Source: Rhizobium sophorae (GTDB lineage: Bacteria > Pseudomonadota > Alphaproteobacteria > Rhizobiales > Rhizobiaceae). Taken from it: DNA of 64,000 nt. The notes beneath the pieces are model-generated. The model saw only the letters and a list, made by a program, of their open reading frames with translations. It was not told where the DNA came from and ran no database searches. The position numbers were made by a program, and so were the translations under genes. Of the stretch, positions 9,301-16,153 are shown piece after piece. Position 1 is the first letter of the stretch, and each line of letters begins with the position of its first letter. The stretch lies in NCBI RefSeq assembly GCF_013087515.1, contig NZ_JABFCN010000009.1, forward strand, positions 248,001 to 312,000. Direction: 5' to 3'.

Positions 9301-9366
9301 TCCCGTCAAATCACCGATGAAGGGATCCGCATGCCGATCGATGCCGATGAATGCCCCCCGGATCAT
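6358..9366 (-). CDS. Caspase-like protease fused to Ski2-type DEAD/DEAH helicase
   Basis: The protein is 1002 aa from the ATG at 9366; a TTG just upstream is the alternative. Residues 1-230 are a peptidase C14/caspase-like domain: AFIGIDRHADP at the start, GFAGHGTQ with catalytic His about 80, and LLLDCCFSGG with catalytic Cys about 126. Residues 280-700 are a superfamily 2 helicase of Ski2/Hel308 type: APTSAGKT (306-313), VVLDEAQF (DEAQ about 408-411), TSTVAAGVNTPAS and NMAGRAGRLG. The last 250 residues are helical and unassigned. A protease coupled to an ATP-driven nucleic-acid sensor suggests an abortive-infection effector triggered by foreign nucleic acid. It follows the DUF2158-like gene by three bases, so they are co-transcribed. 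Confidence 0.85.
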   Translation of the reverse strand: MIRGAFIGIDRHADPFIGDLTGAARDATALWAVLSDSIADLDAPLITDDAATVVAMREVLDATLGAADEDDVVILGFAGHGTQDHRLVLHDTSVADLPNTTLGMDELAQRFRETRARAVILLLDCCFSGGAPARVIDAGLVPRDAVAFPLVDVAGQGRILFAASSADQEALEDPQSRHGLFTKAVIDVLLEAGAPLGVLELVDRVTRLVTANAGRFGYIQSPTMFGQTEGDLVLPPGQIGARYREAFPERVNFQTTGDIRELAAAGIPQEVVDAWHERFPQGLNDLQISAVNENGVLGGNSLMVVAPTSAGKTFIGELAALKAIADGRKAVFLLPYKALVNEKFEDFSALYGDRLGLRIARCSGDWQDQVGTVLRGKYDIAFFTYEKFLSMSVASAYMLNQIGLVVLDEAQFITEPGRGMVVELLLTNLVSARQRGVAPQLITLSAVIGHANHFDRWLGCDLLQTVHRPVPLVEGVLDRTGALTRLGPNGPETVQFLDRFAIRQRGQQQSSQDVIVPLVRHLINAGEKVIIFRNARGPASGCANYLAAELGLPAAQDVIDALPEGDLSQMSESLRRSLEGGIAFHNGDLTRDERVAVERGFRRADGQIRALVATSTVAAGVNTPASTVIIAETDFPGRERQPYTVAQYKNMAGRAGRLGFEAEGKAILLADTPMERNQLFRQYVQGQPEVIRSSFNPNQPGTWVIRLLTQVRDVPRGAVVDLIANTYGGYLAALQNPAWRDRMVPTLERLLDRMIADGLIDEDGDNLRLTMLGRACGESPLTLESAMRLVELLRRVDPADATLEALLVLVECLPERDEDYTPQTRNGEPRWQQAAFARFGHGVGRALQYRAESDVAFYARCKRALIVSDWIAGEPTNDIEASYSSNAFVRVGHGDIRGYADGSRFLLESALRIAAIVLERAEDQEAAARLLTRLDLGLPAEALPLSALGFPLTRGEILALFRAGHLNREAIAALTADAVFAIIGRRGRELHEAMQPVLLEGT

Positions 9367-9369
9367 CAA

Positions 9370-9594
9370 TCAGCCTCGCGTAACCTGAGACGTCGCGAAA
9401 CCAGGTCGCTCCGTTTTATCGAGTGCAATAGCAGCAAATGTCTCCCGCGAGGCGACCTGCTTGTTGCCGACCTTTTCAAACCAGACGCACCAAACCGCGG
9501 TGCCCTCCACCGACCAATGCTCGCCAATCTGCTCGACGGTCATGATCGGGCCGCCCAATTTCAGCTGAACCGTATCGCCCGGCGCAAATTCCAT
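9370..9594 (-). CDS. DUF2158/YodC-like small protein
   Basis: This 74-aa protein begins MEFAPGDTVQLKLGGPIMTV and has CVWFE in the middle, the hallmark of the DUF2158 (YodC) family: a short beta-rich fold with GD-x-V-x-L-K-x-GGP-x-M-T-V. The biochemical role of that family is not known. It is the first gene of the leftward operon; three bases separate its TGA from the ATG of the caspase-helicase. A GAGGGG ribosome site precedes the ATG. Being first and small, it could be a leader or control subunit, but nothing in the sequence decides this. Confidence 0.75.
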   Translation of the reverse strand: MEFAPGDTVQLKLGGPIMTVEQIGEHWSVEGTAVWCVWFEKVGNKQVASRETFAAIALDKTERPGFATSQVTRG

Positions 9595-9902
9595 ATGCCC
9601 CTCTTCTTTGACATTTCGGTATTAAACTATAGGTAGTTGGTGTTACAGCTTTTTGCGAGATGATTTAGCAAATTTGCTCTGCTTTCTTGCGTTTTTTAAC
9701 TACAGATTGCTATTTCCGAATCTATCAAGCCAAGCTGGGGGATATTATTTGTCACACGCGAAACCACGCAAGATCGAGGGGCGAGCATACTCCACTAGTC
9801 GGTAGTTGAGCGGATGGTGACAGTTTACAAGCCGGTCAACGTCCCCACTACTTGTAAGACCGTTAGTACTGACTTGGCGCTACCTTCCGCAGAGATCCAG
9901 TT
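9595..9902. promoter_or_regulatory. Divergent intergenic region of the defence-like operon
   Basis: This 308-base gap separates the leftward operon from the rightward 605-aa gene and is clearly more AT-rich than its flanks. It must hold both promoters. The octamer GGTAGTTG occurs at 9632-9639 and 9801-9808, with an inverted related GTAGTTA near 9696-9703. A TATAGTTTAAT stretch on the minus strand near 9622-9632 could serve as a -10. No gene is visible. If the operon's sigma factor autoregulates, its target should be here. Confidence 0.45.
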
Positions 9903-11720
9903 ATGATCGAAAATCTTGAGATCGGCCGCTCGGGCTATTACTATCAGCGCAAACGGCCTCTCTCTAACGAGGCCATTGATCAGCTTTTCCGCAGCTTGCG
10001 TGCACAGACGCGTCACCCTTCGCAGAATCTGTTTCGCATCGTTCGTACGCGGCTCGGCGAGGCGCGGTATTCCACGATCTGCTTCTCTTATGAGCGCCCC
10101 CCTTCCTTTCTTGCCCCTGAAGCCGGCGTGGCCGAGCGCGTGTTCGGCTATCTGCTGATCGTCGAACACAGTTTACACATAGCCGTATTCAAGTCGGGGT
10201 TGGATCTCACCTCGTCATTCAAAGGCGCGTTCCTTGGAAAGATTGCGAGCGAGCGCGTCGAGCGCGCAATCGCACGGCACGATGCAGTTTTTGAGAAGCT
10301 TCGGTTACGCAACATGTCGATCTCACCTCTGGCGCTGCGCTCAAAAACATTGGAGGCACGCGATCTAGAAAATGCGGTCGCGACGAGCAGTGCCAGCCGT
10401 TTCATCCCGCAGGGCTACAGTGTACGGCGGCCTGATGGTGTCTATTCGGCGACGCCGACCACCGGTCGCATCGCGGTGCGCTCGGATCGGGCCGACGTCG
10501 AAGCCGCAGTTGCCTGGGTGGCCGAGATCTCGACGCTGCTTGAGCTTGAGGACGGCGCCGTCTCGGGCTTTATTCGCAACTTCGCCCGTCCCTTGGAGCT
10601 CACCGCAATCCCACCCGACGTCCGACCAACCTTCATCGGTATCGACATCATAGGCCTCTCCGACGTCCTCTTCAGTGCCGATGATGGTGTCCGCTTGGTC
10701 CGCACGGGCAATGACGCTGCGGAGGCACTGTTACATACGGAAGCCGAGGCGGTGCTTGCCGCATTGGATCAGCCGCTTCCGATTGTAACCGAAAGCGGAG
10801 TTCACCAGGTTCGGCTCGACGGTGGCGATGCACAGGTCGCCACGCTGCGCATAGGCAACACTCGAATTACCCTGCGTGGACTCGAGCTGCCGGCGCTCGT
10901 CGGCATATCGGTAGAACGCCGAGACCTTCCCCTAGGAGAAGATCCTAATGCAATGCCACTCGCGCGGTACATAGATCGCGAGAATCTCTTCACGGTGCTC
11001 TTCAGCGACTTGGCTCTTGCGTATATCGACGGCTCGCTCTTTCGAGATGAGGCGCTTGCTGGAGGCGGCGAAGCGTTTCTCGCGCATCTGCAGGTTGAGG
11101 CTTCGCTTGCAACCGCCGACAGCGAAAAGGGCGCATTCGCGGCTGAGCAAGTCGCCTTCGCTCCGAACTCCGTCTTTCGCTCAGTCGTCGATGCGGTAGC
11201 GAATGATGATGTCTTACTTTGCGACGACTTAGGCGATGAATGGGCGGATTTCATTGGAGTGAGTACGGCCACGAGCCCGACGATGATCAGCTTCTATCAT
11301 GCCAAGCATGGCAACCAGTCACTGAGTGCGTCGGCGTTCCACGATTCCGTGGGCCAGGCCATCAAGAACCTGGGTCGCATGAGTTTGCCGGCGAGTATGC
11401 TACCCAACAAACTTGCGAGTTGGAACGGCCGATATCGCAACAATGGCGTGCAAACTGAGATCGCCAGAATGATCCGGGGCGGATCGCCTGATGAGATCGC
11501 CGCGAAACTTGATGCCGTGAGATCCGCACCGGACGTGCTTCAACGCGTCTTCATCGTGACATCATCGTTGAGCCGTGCGCAGGTCGAAGAGGTGCTTGCG
11601 GCCGCTTCGCACGGAGCACCGCCAACACCACACTTCGTTCAGCTCTACTGGTTGTTGATGAGCTATTTTTCCGCCTGCACTGAGATGGGTGTGCGTGGTT
11701 ATGTGGTGTGTCGTCCGTAG
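9903..11720 (+). CDS. Unrecognised 605-aa protein, possible nuclease-like C-terminus
   Basis: I do not recognise this protein. It has no signal peptide and no membrane segment. The N-terminal half looks mixed alpha/beta with no known motif. Near residues 430-500 the order CDDLGDEWADFIGV, ISFYHAKHG and AFHDSVGQAIKNLG resembles the C-terminal layout of some restriction-like and DUF6119-type proteins, where an acidic residue, D/E-x-x-DFI, a strand with HxK and a GQ-K helix occur together; a PD-(D/E)XK fold is conceivable but unproven. It is divergent from the ubiquitin/caspase operon and may belong to it. The start is ATG with a weak ribosome site (CAGAGATC). Confidence 0.55.
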   Translation: MIENLEIGRSGYYYQRKRPLSNEAIDQLFRSLRAQTRHPSQNLFRIVRTRLGEARYSTICFSYERPPSFLAPEAGVAERVFGYLLIVEHSLHIAVFKSGLDLTSSFKGAFLGKIASERVERAIARHDAVFEKLRLRNMSISPLALRSKTLEARDLENAVATSSASRFIPQGYSVRRPDGVYSATPTTGRIAVRSDRADVEAAVAWVAEISTLLELEDGAVSGFIRNFARPLELTAIPPDVRPTFIGIDIIGLSDVLFSADDGVRLVRTGNDAAEALLHTEAEAVLAALDQPLPIVTESGVHQVRLDGGDAQVATLRIGNTRITLRGLELPALVGISVERRDLPLGEDPNAMPLARYIDRENLFTVLFSDLALAYIDGSLFRDEALAGGGEAFLAHLQVEASLATADSEKGAFAAEQVAFAPNSVFRSVVDAVANDDVLLCDDLGDEWADFIGVSTATSPTMISFYHAKHGNQSLSASAFHDSVGQAIKNLGRMSLPASMLPNKLASWNGRYRNNGVQTEIARMIRGGSPDEIAAKLDAVRSAPDVLQRVFIVTSSLSRAQVEEVLAAASHGAPPTPHFVQLYWLLMSYFSACTEMGVRGYVVCRP

Positions 11721-11777
11721 ACCGCATCGCGCCGTATCCTACCGCCCGTCGGAGAGAGCGATGTGAATTGAGCTCTA

Positions 11778-12701
11778 CTAAATCCGAAACTGCGCAAACC
11801 TTTCCTCAAGACGGCCTTTGTCGGGATAGTCCTGACCACGGGTCGGCAGCTTGATGAGCTGCCCTGCCATGGCTTTAAGCCCATATTCGAACATCGGACC
11901 GTCATTTATCGATAGCAGCGCGTCGCTCACGTGGATCCGGTAATCTGCATCGATGCCAATCAAATTGGCATCAAATGCCGCATGATGAATTTTCGAAAGC
12001 GGAAGGCCGTTTTGGACGATCGGTTGTCCGAGTTCTTCGTCTTTGTCTGGCATAATGTGGGCAGCGTCGAGCAGTCGTGCTTCCGGCAATCCGGTAATTG
12101 CACACTTATTGCCGTAGGCGCTTAGAATTGCCTCACGGAACGTGGCTTGATGAAGACGCTGTCGGACCAGCCGCAAACCGTATCGTCGCTCCGGTGCATC
12201 TGGAATGGACCAATCCTTGTTCGTTGTGGCTGGAGCGCCGAAGGCAAGGCGTACCTTCAAATCCGTTGCTGACCATTCGGCGACATAAGTAGGCCAGATG
12301 AATGTGTAGCGCTGAGGCGCCACACCAAGGAAGTAGAGGATAGGAATCTGACCATCTCGTGCTTCGCGCAGCCACCGATTGTCAGCAGCACCTGCGTCCG
12401 TACCCATGAACGCATAGTCAATGAGCTCATCGCCACGTTCAATTTGTGCATGAACCTTGCGTTGATCGTCATACCAGACACGCGCGCCAGTTCGCGGATA
12501 GACGGTCCGCACACTGAGCAAATACTTCATGGACGCCGGCTTGAATATTCCGCGCTGGGGGTTGATCAGCGGAACGCGCTGCCCGTCTACAAGGAATCCC
12601 GCCCGTAGGTCGTCTGCCGTGATTACCCCACCAGCGCTCGCACGTTGGATGTGCTCGACGGCTGCCAATCGAATGCGCGCATCTATCGGAGCTTCACTCA
12701 T
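11778..12701 (-). CDS. HNH endonuclease, putative restriction type
   Basis: The protein is 307 aa. The C-terminal third contains CAITGLPEARLLDAAHIMP, followed by NGLPLSKIHHAAFDANLIG, the C...DAAHI...NGL...HHAAFD pattern of the HNH_2 (PF13391) family. The N-terminal 180 residues are a separate domain with a strand-rich part (GIFKPASMKYLLSVRTVY) that may bind DNA or sense modified bases; I cannot assign it. Nucleases of this kind act on DNA and are frequent in defence islands. It runs leftward, 45 bases after the neighbouring HNH gene of related architecture, and ends facing the 605-aa gene 57 bases away. Confidence 0.8.
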   Translation of the reverse strand: MSEAPIDARIRLAAVEHIQRASAGGVITADDLRAGFLVDGQRVPLINPQRGIFKPASMKYLLSVRTVYPRTGARVWYDDQRKVHAQIERGDELIDYAFMGTDAGAADNRWLREARDGQIPILYFLGVAPQRYTFIWPTYVAEWSATDLKVRLAFGAPATTNKDWSIPDAPERRYGLRLVRQRLHQATFREAILSAYGNKCAITGLPEARLLDAAHIMPDKDEELGQPIVQNGLPLSKIHHAAFDANLIGIDADYRIHVSDALLSINDGPMFEYGLKAMAGQLIKLPTRGQDYPDKGRLEERFAQFRI

Positions 12702-12746
12702 GGCGTCGTCCAGTCGGCAGCAAAAGCCCGGTTACGAGAGAAGCGT

Positions 12747-13679
12747 TCATCCCAGATACCTGTGCTCTCGATGCCACGACAGGGCGTCGGCTGACGGCGC
12801 AGCATGTCGGTTCTTGGGAGGGCGAATGGGCGTTCCGTGAAGATCATAGTAGTGCCGACCGTTATCGAAATCAGCTTTCAGACGACCACTGACCTCGAAC
12901 CGGCCATCCGGTGAGACCGTCACATATCCGAGGTCGAAAAGCCGATGGATGTCAGTGCGAAGGAGCAAACCGTTCGAAGCTGCGTGCTCTCCGCCAGCCT
13001 CAAAAGCATGGATGTGGGCGGCATCCAAAATCGGCAGGGTCTTTTCACCCGAGACAGCGCAACGGCGTTCATAGTTATCGGTGATCGTCAGGCGAAACGC
13101 GCCCTGCCCTAATCTCGGCTTGATCAGCGTCGGATTGCCGAAGCGCTCAGCCATGACCGGCTCTGTATTGCGAATCTCAGGAACCGAGTTCAATCGATCT
13201 GTGACTGCGGACCATAGATATTGCCCATCCCCTTCCTCCGCGTTGAATCCCTTACCGGTCACGATGTTTGGCGACCAGCTCTCCGGAACAGGCAGCCAGA
13301 GCTCTTTCGGCCAAAAGAACGGCTGGGTCAGTATCCGACAACCGATGACGGGATCCTGTCGATCGTCCAGGGCAATCGGATCGCGGCGATAGCTCGCAAT
13401 TCGCGCCCGCATTTCAGAGCGACTGGAAACGCCATTCTTAAGGCCAAAGGCTTCCCAGGCCAGAGACAGCGGCGCGATTGACGCGTGACCGAAGATGCCG
13501 CCGCCAACGATGAAGTTGTTTGGCGAATGCAGCTTGAAGAGGAATAGTTCGCCGGGCTGAAGCGCCCGAAACTGCGTCGTCCCGCTGGGTTGCCAGAAAT
13601 TGACTTCGTCATGTGGAACAGAGGCGCTCAACTGATCGAACCAGGCCTTGTCCGTAACGCCGACGAAGAGACGGACCAT
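12747..13679 (-). CDS. HNH endonuclease, second copy
   Basis: The protein is 310 aa. The C-terminal HNH_2-like domain is intact: CAVSGEKTLPILDAAHIHAF, then ASNGLLLRTDIHRLFDLGY, with both histidines and the conserved Asn. The N-terminal 170 residues (FVGVTDKAWFDQL, FWQPSGTTQFRALQPGELFL) resemble a PUA/EVE-like or ASCH-like reader seen in front of HNH nucleases, which suggests recognition of modified DNA; this is inference. A GAGAGG ribosome site supports the ATG. It lies upstream of, and probably in one transcript with, the other HNH gene. Confidence 0.8.
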   Translation of the reverse strand: MVRLFVGVTDKAWFDQLSASVPHDEVNFWQPSGTTQFRALQPGELFLFKLHSPNNFIVGGGIFGHASIAPLSLAWEAFGLKNGVSSRSEMRARIASYRRDPIALDDRQDPVIGCRILTQPFFWPKELWLPVPESWSPNIVTGKGFNAEEGDGQYLWSAVTDRLNSVPEIRNTEPVMAERFGNPTLIKPRLGQGAFRLTITDNYERRCAVSGEKTLPILDAAHIHAFEAGGEHAASNGLLLRTDIHRLFDLGYVTVSPDGRFEVSGRLKADFDNGRHYYDLHGTPIRPPKNRHAAPSADALSWHREHRYLG

Positions 13680-13840
13680 GGTCTAGCCTCTCAGCTCGGC
13701 TGTGTTTTGAAGCGCCGACGTTCTGGCAATCCACGTTGTCAGTGCCGCAGCCCGAGAGCCAACTACTGCGGACCATAGCTTACAGATCGTCGTCGTCTTG
13801 TTCCTTTTCACTTCGGCGTTCCTCACGCGTCCACCGTGCC

Positions 13841-14758
13841 TCATGTCGTGAGCACCCGCCTGAGATCAGACAACAGCTTTTCGCGCCGGCCCTCCGAAAG
13901 TTTGGCCAAGTTGTCGACCTTCCAGCGCACCGCCGGCAAGTCCGCGGCTCCAGGCACGCCTAGCAAGTCCCACTCTGGCTCGCCGGCCTTGAAGGAGAGA
14001 AGAAAGCGCCGGTGCTCGGCAGGCATCTTGCCAACGACCTCGGCGATTAGAGCTTCACGAGCATCGTACAGCGCCTCCAGGGTCACGGGCTCTTCCGTCA
14101 TGCCGGCAAACCCCGCATCAAACTCGTGGCGCAAGTCCTTGCGCGTCGGCGCCAAGACCTCGCCCATCGGCCTGTTGTGGCTCAGGATGTAGACGATGAA
14201 GGCACGCCGCAGCTCATCGGATATTCCCTCATTCGCGAGCAGATCCCTGACATCGAACAAATCTCGCGGATGCTGCCGATCCAAGGCGGCGACGATCTTG
14301 CCGGCGTAGAGGTCCGGGAAGGACACAACGGGCACCTCGGCATATCCGAAGAGCTCTTCGACCCGGTCGCAAACCGCCCGTGTCTCGGGAGAATAGACGC
14401 AGCCACGAATGACAGGCGTCACCTCGATCTTGATCTGCACACCGTCGGAGGTAACCAGCACCTTTGTTGCAGCGCCTTCGCTGTGCAGCGGCACGGCCTG
14501 GGTGCGGCTGCGCGGTACATTCTCGGCTATTCGGGCAGCAATCCGTCGTATGGCGGCATCGATATTGGCGAGAGAAGTCGCGCGATCTTCGACCGGCAGA
14601 TAAGTCAGATCGATATCGACCGACAGACGTGGAAGGTCTCTAACGAAAAGATTGATGGCCGTGCCACCCTTCAATGCAAAGACGTTCTCCTCTGCAACGA
14701 GCGGGAGAACTCGAACGAGGAGGCTGACTTGCGCGCGATAGGCTTCAGACGCCGGCAT
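13841..14758 (-). CDS. AbiEii-type nucleotidyltransferase toxin
   Basis: This 305-aa protein is an AbiEii/AbiGii family toxin. KGGTAINLFVRDLPRLSVDI carries the GG-T/S and D-x-D metal-binding residues of the DNA polymerase beta-like nucleotidyltransferase fold, and FPDLYAGKIVAALDRQHPRD is the family's second conserved block. Members transfer nucleotides or pyrophosphate and stop growth during phage infection. The start is set at MPASEAYRAQ (14758), which overlaps the antitoxin's last codons by 14 bases; an upstream in-frame ATG at 14830 would lie deep inside the antitoxin. The pair is a type IV toxin-antitoxin system. Confidence 0.85.
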   Translation of the reverse strand: MPASEAYRAQVSLLVRVLPLVAEENVFALKGGTAINLFVRDLPRLSVDIDLTYLPVEDRATSLANIDAAIRRIAARIAENVPRSRTQAVPLHSEGAATKVLVTSDGVQIKIEVTPVIRGCVYSPETRAVCDRVEELFGYAEVPVVSFPDLYAGKIVAALDRQHPRDLFDVRDLLANEGISDELRRAFIVYILSHNRPMGEVLAPTRKDLRHEFDAGFAGMTEEPVTLEALYDAREALIAEVVGKMPAEHRRFLLSFKAGEPEWDLLGVPGAADLPAVRWKVDNLAKLSEGRREKLLSDLRRVLTT

Positions 14759-15536
14759 CGAGTGTCTCCGGCACAGTGATCTGATACTTGCTGTCCAGCC
14801 GACCGCCGACCACGATCTGGCGCTTGCCACGACCGAGGTCGATACGTTTGAGATCGAGCCGGCCGAACCATGGATGGGCGTGCCGCTCGGCGAACCAGAG
14901 GAACAGCCGCTTCACCTTCACGCTGCGGCACGCTTCCAGCACGGCCTGAACCCGCTTCGGGCTTAGAGTGCGAACCGACTCCATTAGGACGTCCGCTTGA
15001 TGGAAGGTCTCCCGGGATGGGAGCAGGTCGAGAAGCTCGCAAAATGCTCGCTCCGGCGCGGAGACATCAAGCTCCCACCCCCAGTGTCCCCATGCCAGGC
15101 GCATCCTTCCAGGTGCCTCGGCATCAAAGAGCTTGTCTGCCTTATGTTCGACGAACTGAGCGTCGGTCGGTATCCGCTCTACCCAGCCAGGCAGACTGCC
15201 ATAGGCATACAGATGGATTTCTGGCTTGCCCGAAAAGCGGAGGTAGTGCGTCAGGCCTTGTAGCTCGAGGGCACTGCGGCCACCGACGTGCACGGATTTA
15301 TCCAGAAGTCGTTGGAGCGAGATGATCACGCGCTGCCAGGCTATCGCCTGATCAGCGTTACCGGTTGGCCGCTGATAGACGCCACGAACGACACCTTCGA
15401 GCCAGCCCTGCGCCACATACTTTTCGCGCCACTGCCGACGGTAGCCGTGTTTTTCCAGCCAAGCGGTGTCAACCACCAGCCCCTCAGGGAGCAGGCGATG
15501 AAGTTGGTTTATCTTTTCGTTCTTTTGACCTACCAT
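14745..15536 (-). CDS. AbiEi-type antitoxin and autorepressor
   Basis: This 263-aa protein has the AbiEi layout: an N-terminal winged helix (LHRLLPEGLVVDTAWLEKHG, then YVAQGWLEGVVRGVYQRP) and a C-terminal antitoxin domain (APERAFCELLDLLPSRETFH, MESVRTLSPKRVQAVLEACR). AbiEi proteins neutralise AbiEii and repress their own promoter by binding inverted repeats. The start chosen is the ATG at 15536, because the upstream in-frame start at 15647 lies beyond the operator repeats and encodes no conserved sequence. It overlaps the toxin gene by 14 bases. The operator arms are described separately. Confidence 0.85.
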   Translation of the reverse strand: MVGQKNEKINQLHRLLPEGLVVDTAWLEKHGYRRQWREKYVAQGWLEGVVRGVYQRPTGNADQAIAWQRVIISLQRLLDKSVHVGGRSALELQGLTHYLRFSGKPEIHLYAYGSLPGWVERIPTDAQFVEHKADKLFDAEAPGRMRLAWGHWGWELDVSAPERAFCELLDLLPSRETFHQADVLMESVRTLSPKRVQAVLEACRSVKVKRLFLWFAERHAHPWFGRLDLKRIDLGRGKRQIVVGGRLDSKYQITVPETLDAGV

Positions 15537-15613
15537 TAGTGGGCTAAAATAGCACGAGTCCAAACCGCGAGACAAGTTCGAGAATTCGTATTTTCGACCC
15601 ATCAATGGTAGGC
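15528..15613. promoter_or_regulatory. AbiEi operator: long imperfect inverted repeat
   Basis: Two arms of about 23 bases face each other. The left arm, about 15529-15551, begins CCTACCATTAGTGGG and ends AAAATA. The right arm, about 15590-15612, is TATTTT, CGACCCATC, AATGGTAGG. They differ at only a few positions and one extra base. The left arm covers the AbiEi start codon (15534-15536). AbiEi autoregulators are known to bind paired inverted repeats in their promoters, so this is a good operator candidate. The right arm lies about 50 bases before the DUF2188 gene, so one protein could control both directions. Confidence 0.75.
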
Positions 15614-15664
15614 ATAAACGCGCAATATTCAAACCACCAAGACACAACGAACCTGGAGGAGGAA

Positions 15665-15910
15665 ATGGCCAAGCTGCCGAAATTGACGCTTACGCATAAC
15701 GAGAAGAAAGATCGCTGGGATTTGACCAAAGATGGCGCGAGTCGTCCTGCGGCGAGCTTCGACACCAAATCTGATGCGACCAAAGGCGGCGCCCTCGAGA
15801 AGGCTGTCGGCAAGGATGGAGGATCGGTCAAGATCCAGAAGGTCGACGGTCAATTTCAAGAAGAGCGGACTTATCCGCGTGCTGCCGATCCCAAGAAATC
15901 GCCGGGCTAA
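15665..15910 (+). CDS. DUF2188 domain protein
   Basis: This 81-aa protein reads as a DUF2188 protein: a strand (KLTLTHNEKKDRWDLTKDGA), a helix (SFDTKSDATKGGALEKAVGK) and a last strand pair (GGSVKIQKVDGQFQEERTYP) ending near an RT/TYP motif. Family function is unknown; members are common in mobile regions. The start is the ATG at 15665 with a strong GGAGGAGG site; an in-frame ATG at 15605 lies inside the AbiE operator and has no good ribosome site. It is transcribed away from the AbiE genes. Confidence 0.85.
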   Translation: MAKLPKLTLTHNEKKDRWDLTKDGASRPAASFDTKSDATKGGALEKAVGKDGGSVKIQKVDGQFQEERTYPRAADPKKSPG

Positions 15911-15950
15911 TTCGTATCCACCTCTCGGCACTTCAACGAAAGCAACCCGC

Positions 15951-16124
15951 ATGCCTCGCACGATCGACGAAGTCATGGCCGATCTTCCACCGACCCGGCA
16001 GGAAGAAATCGAGAGGCGATATCACGCGTTGCGTCGAACTCTGCCGTTCCCGCAGCGCGACAAAGCGCCAGACGACCCGCCTGCGGCCAAAAGCATCGGA
16101 CCTCGCCTGCCGCGCCATCAATAA
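15951..16124 (+). CDS. Short protein like the N-terminus of a HigA-type antitoxin
   Basis: This frame gives 57 residues, MPRTIDEVMADLPPTRQEEI followed by ERRYHALRR. The opening is strongly reminiscent of HigA/Xre antitoxins, which start with R-T-(L/I)-x-E-(L/V)-M-x-x-L-P-x-x-R and continue into a helix-turn-helix. Here no helix-turn-helix follows; the chain ends in a proline-rich tail. It is either a truncated antitoxin or a free-standing small protein. It lies 40 bases after the DUF2188 gene on the same strand. I cannot identify a good ribosome site, so coding is only moderately likely. Confidence 0.4.
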   Translation: MPRTIDEVMADLPPTRQEEIERRYHALRRTLPFPQRDKAPDDPPAAKSIGPRLPRHQ

Positions 16125-16153
16125 CCTATCGAGACTTCCTCACTCTCGCCAGC

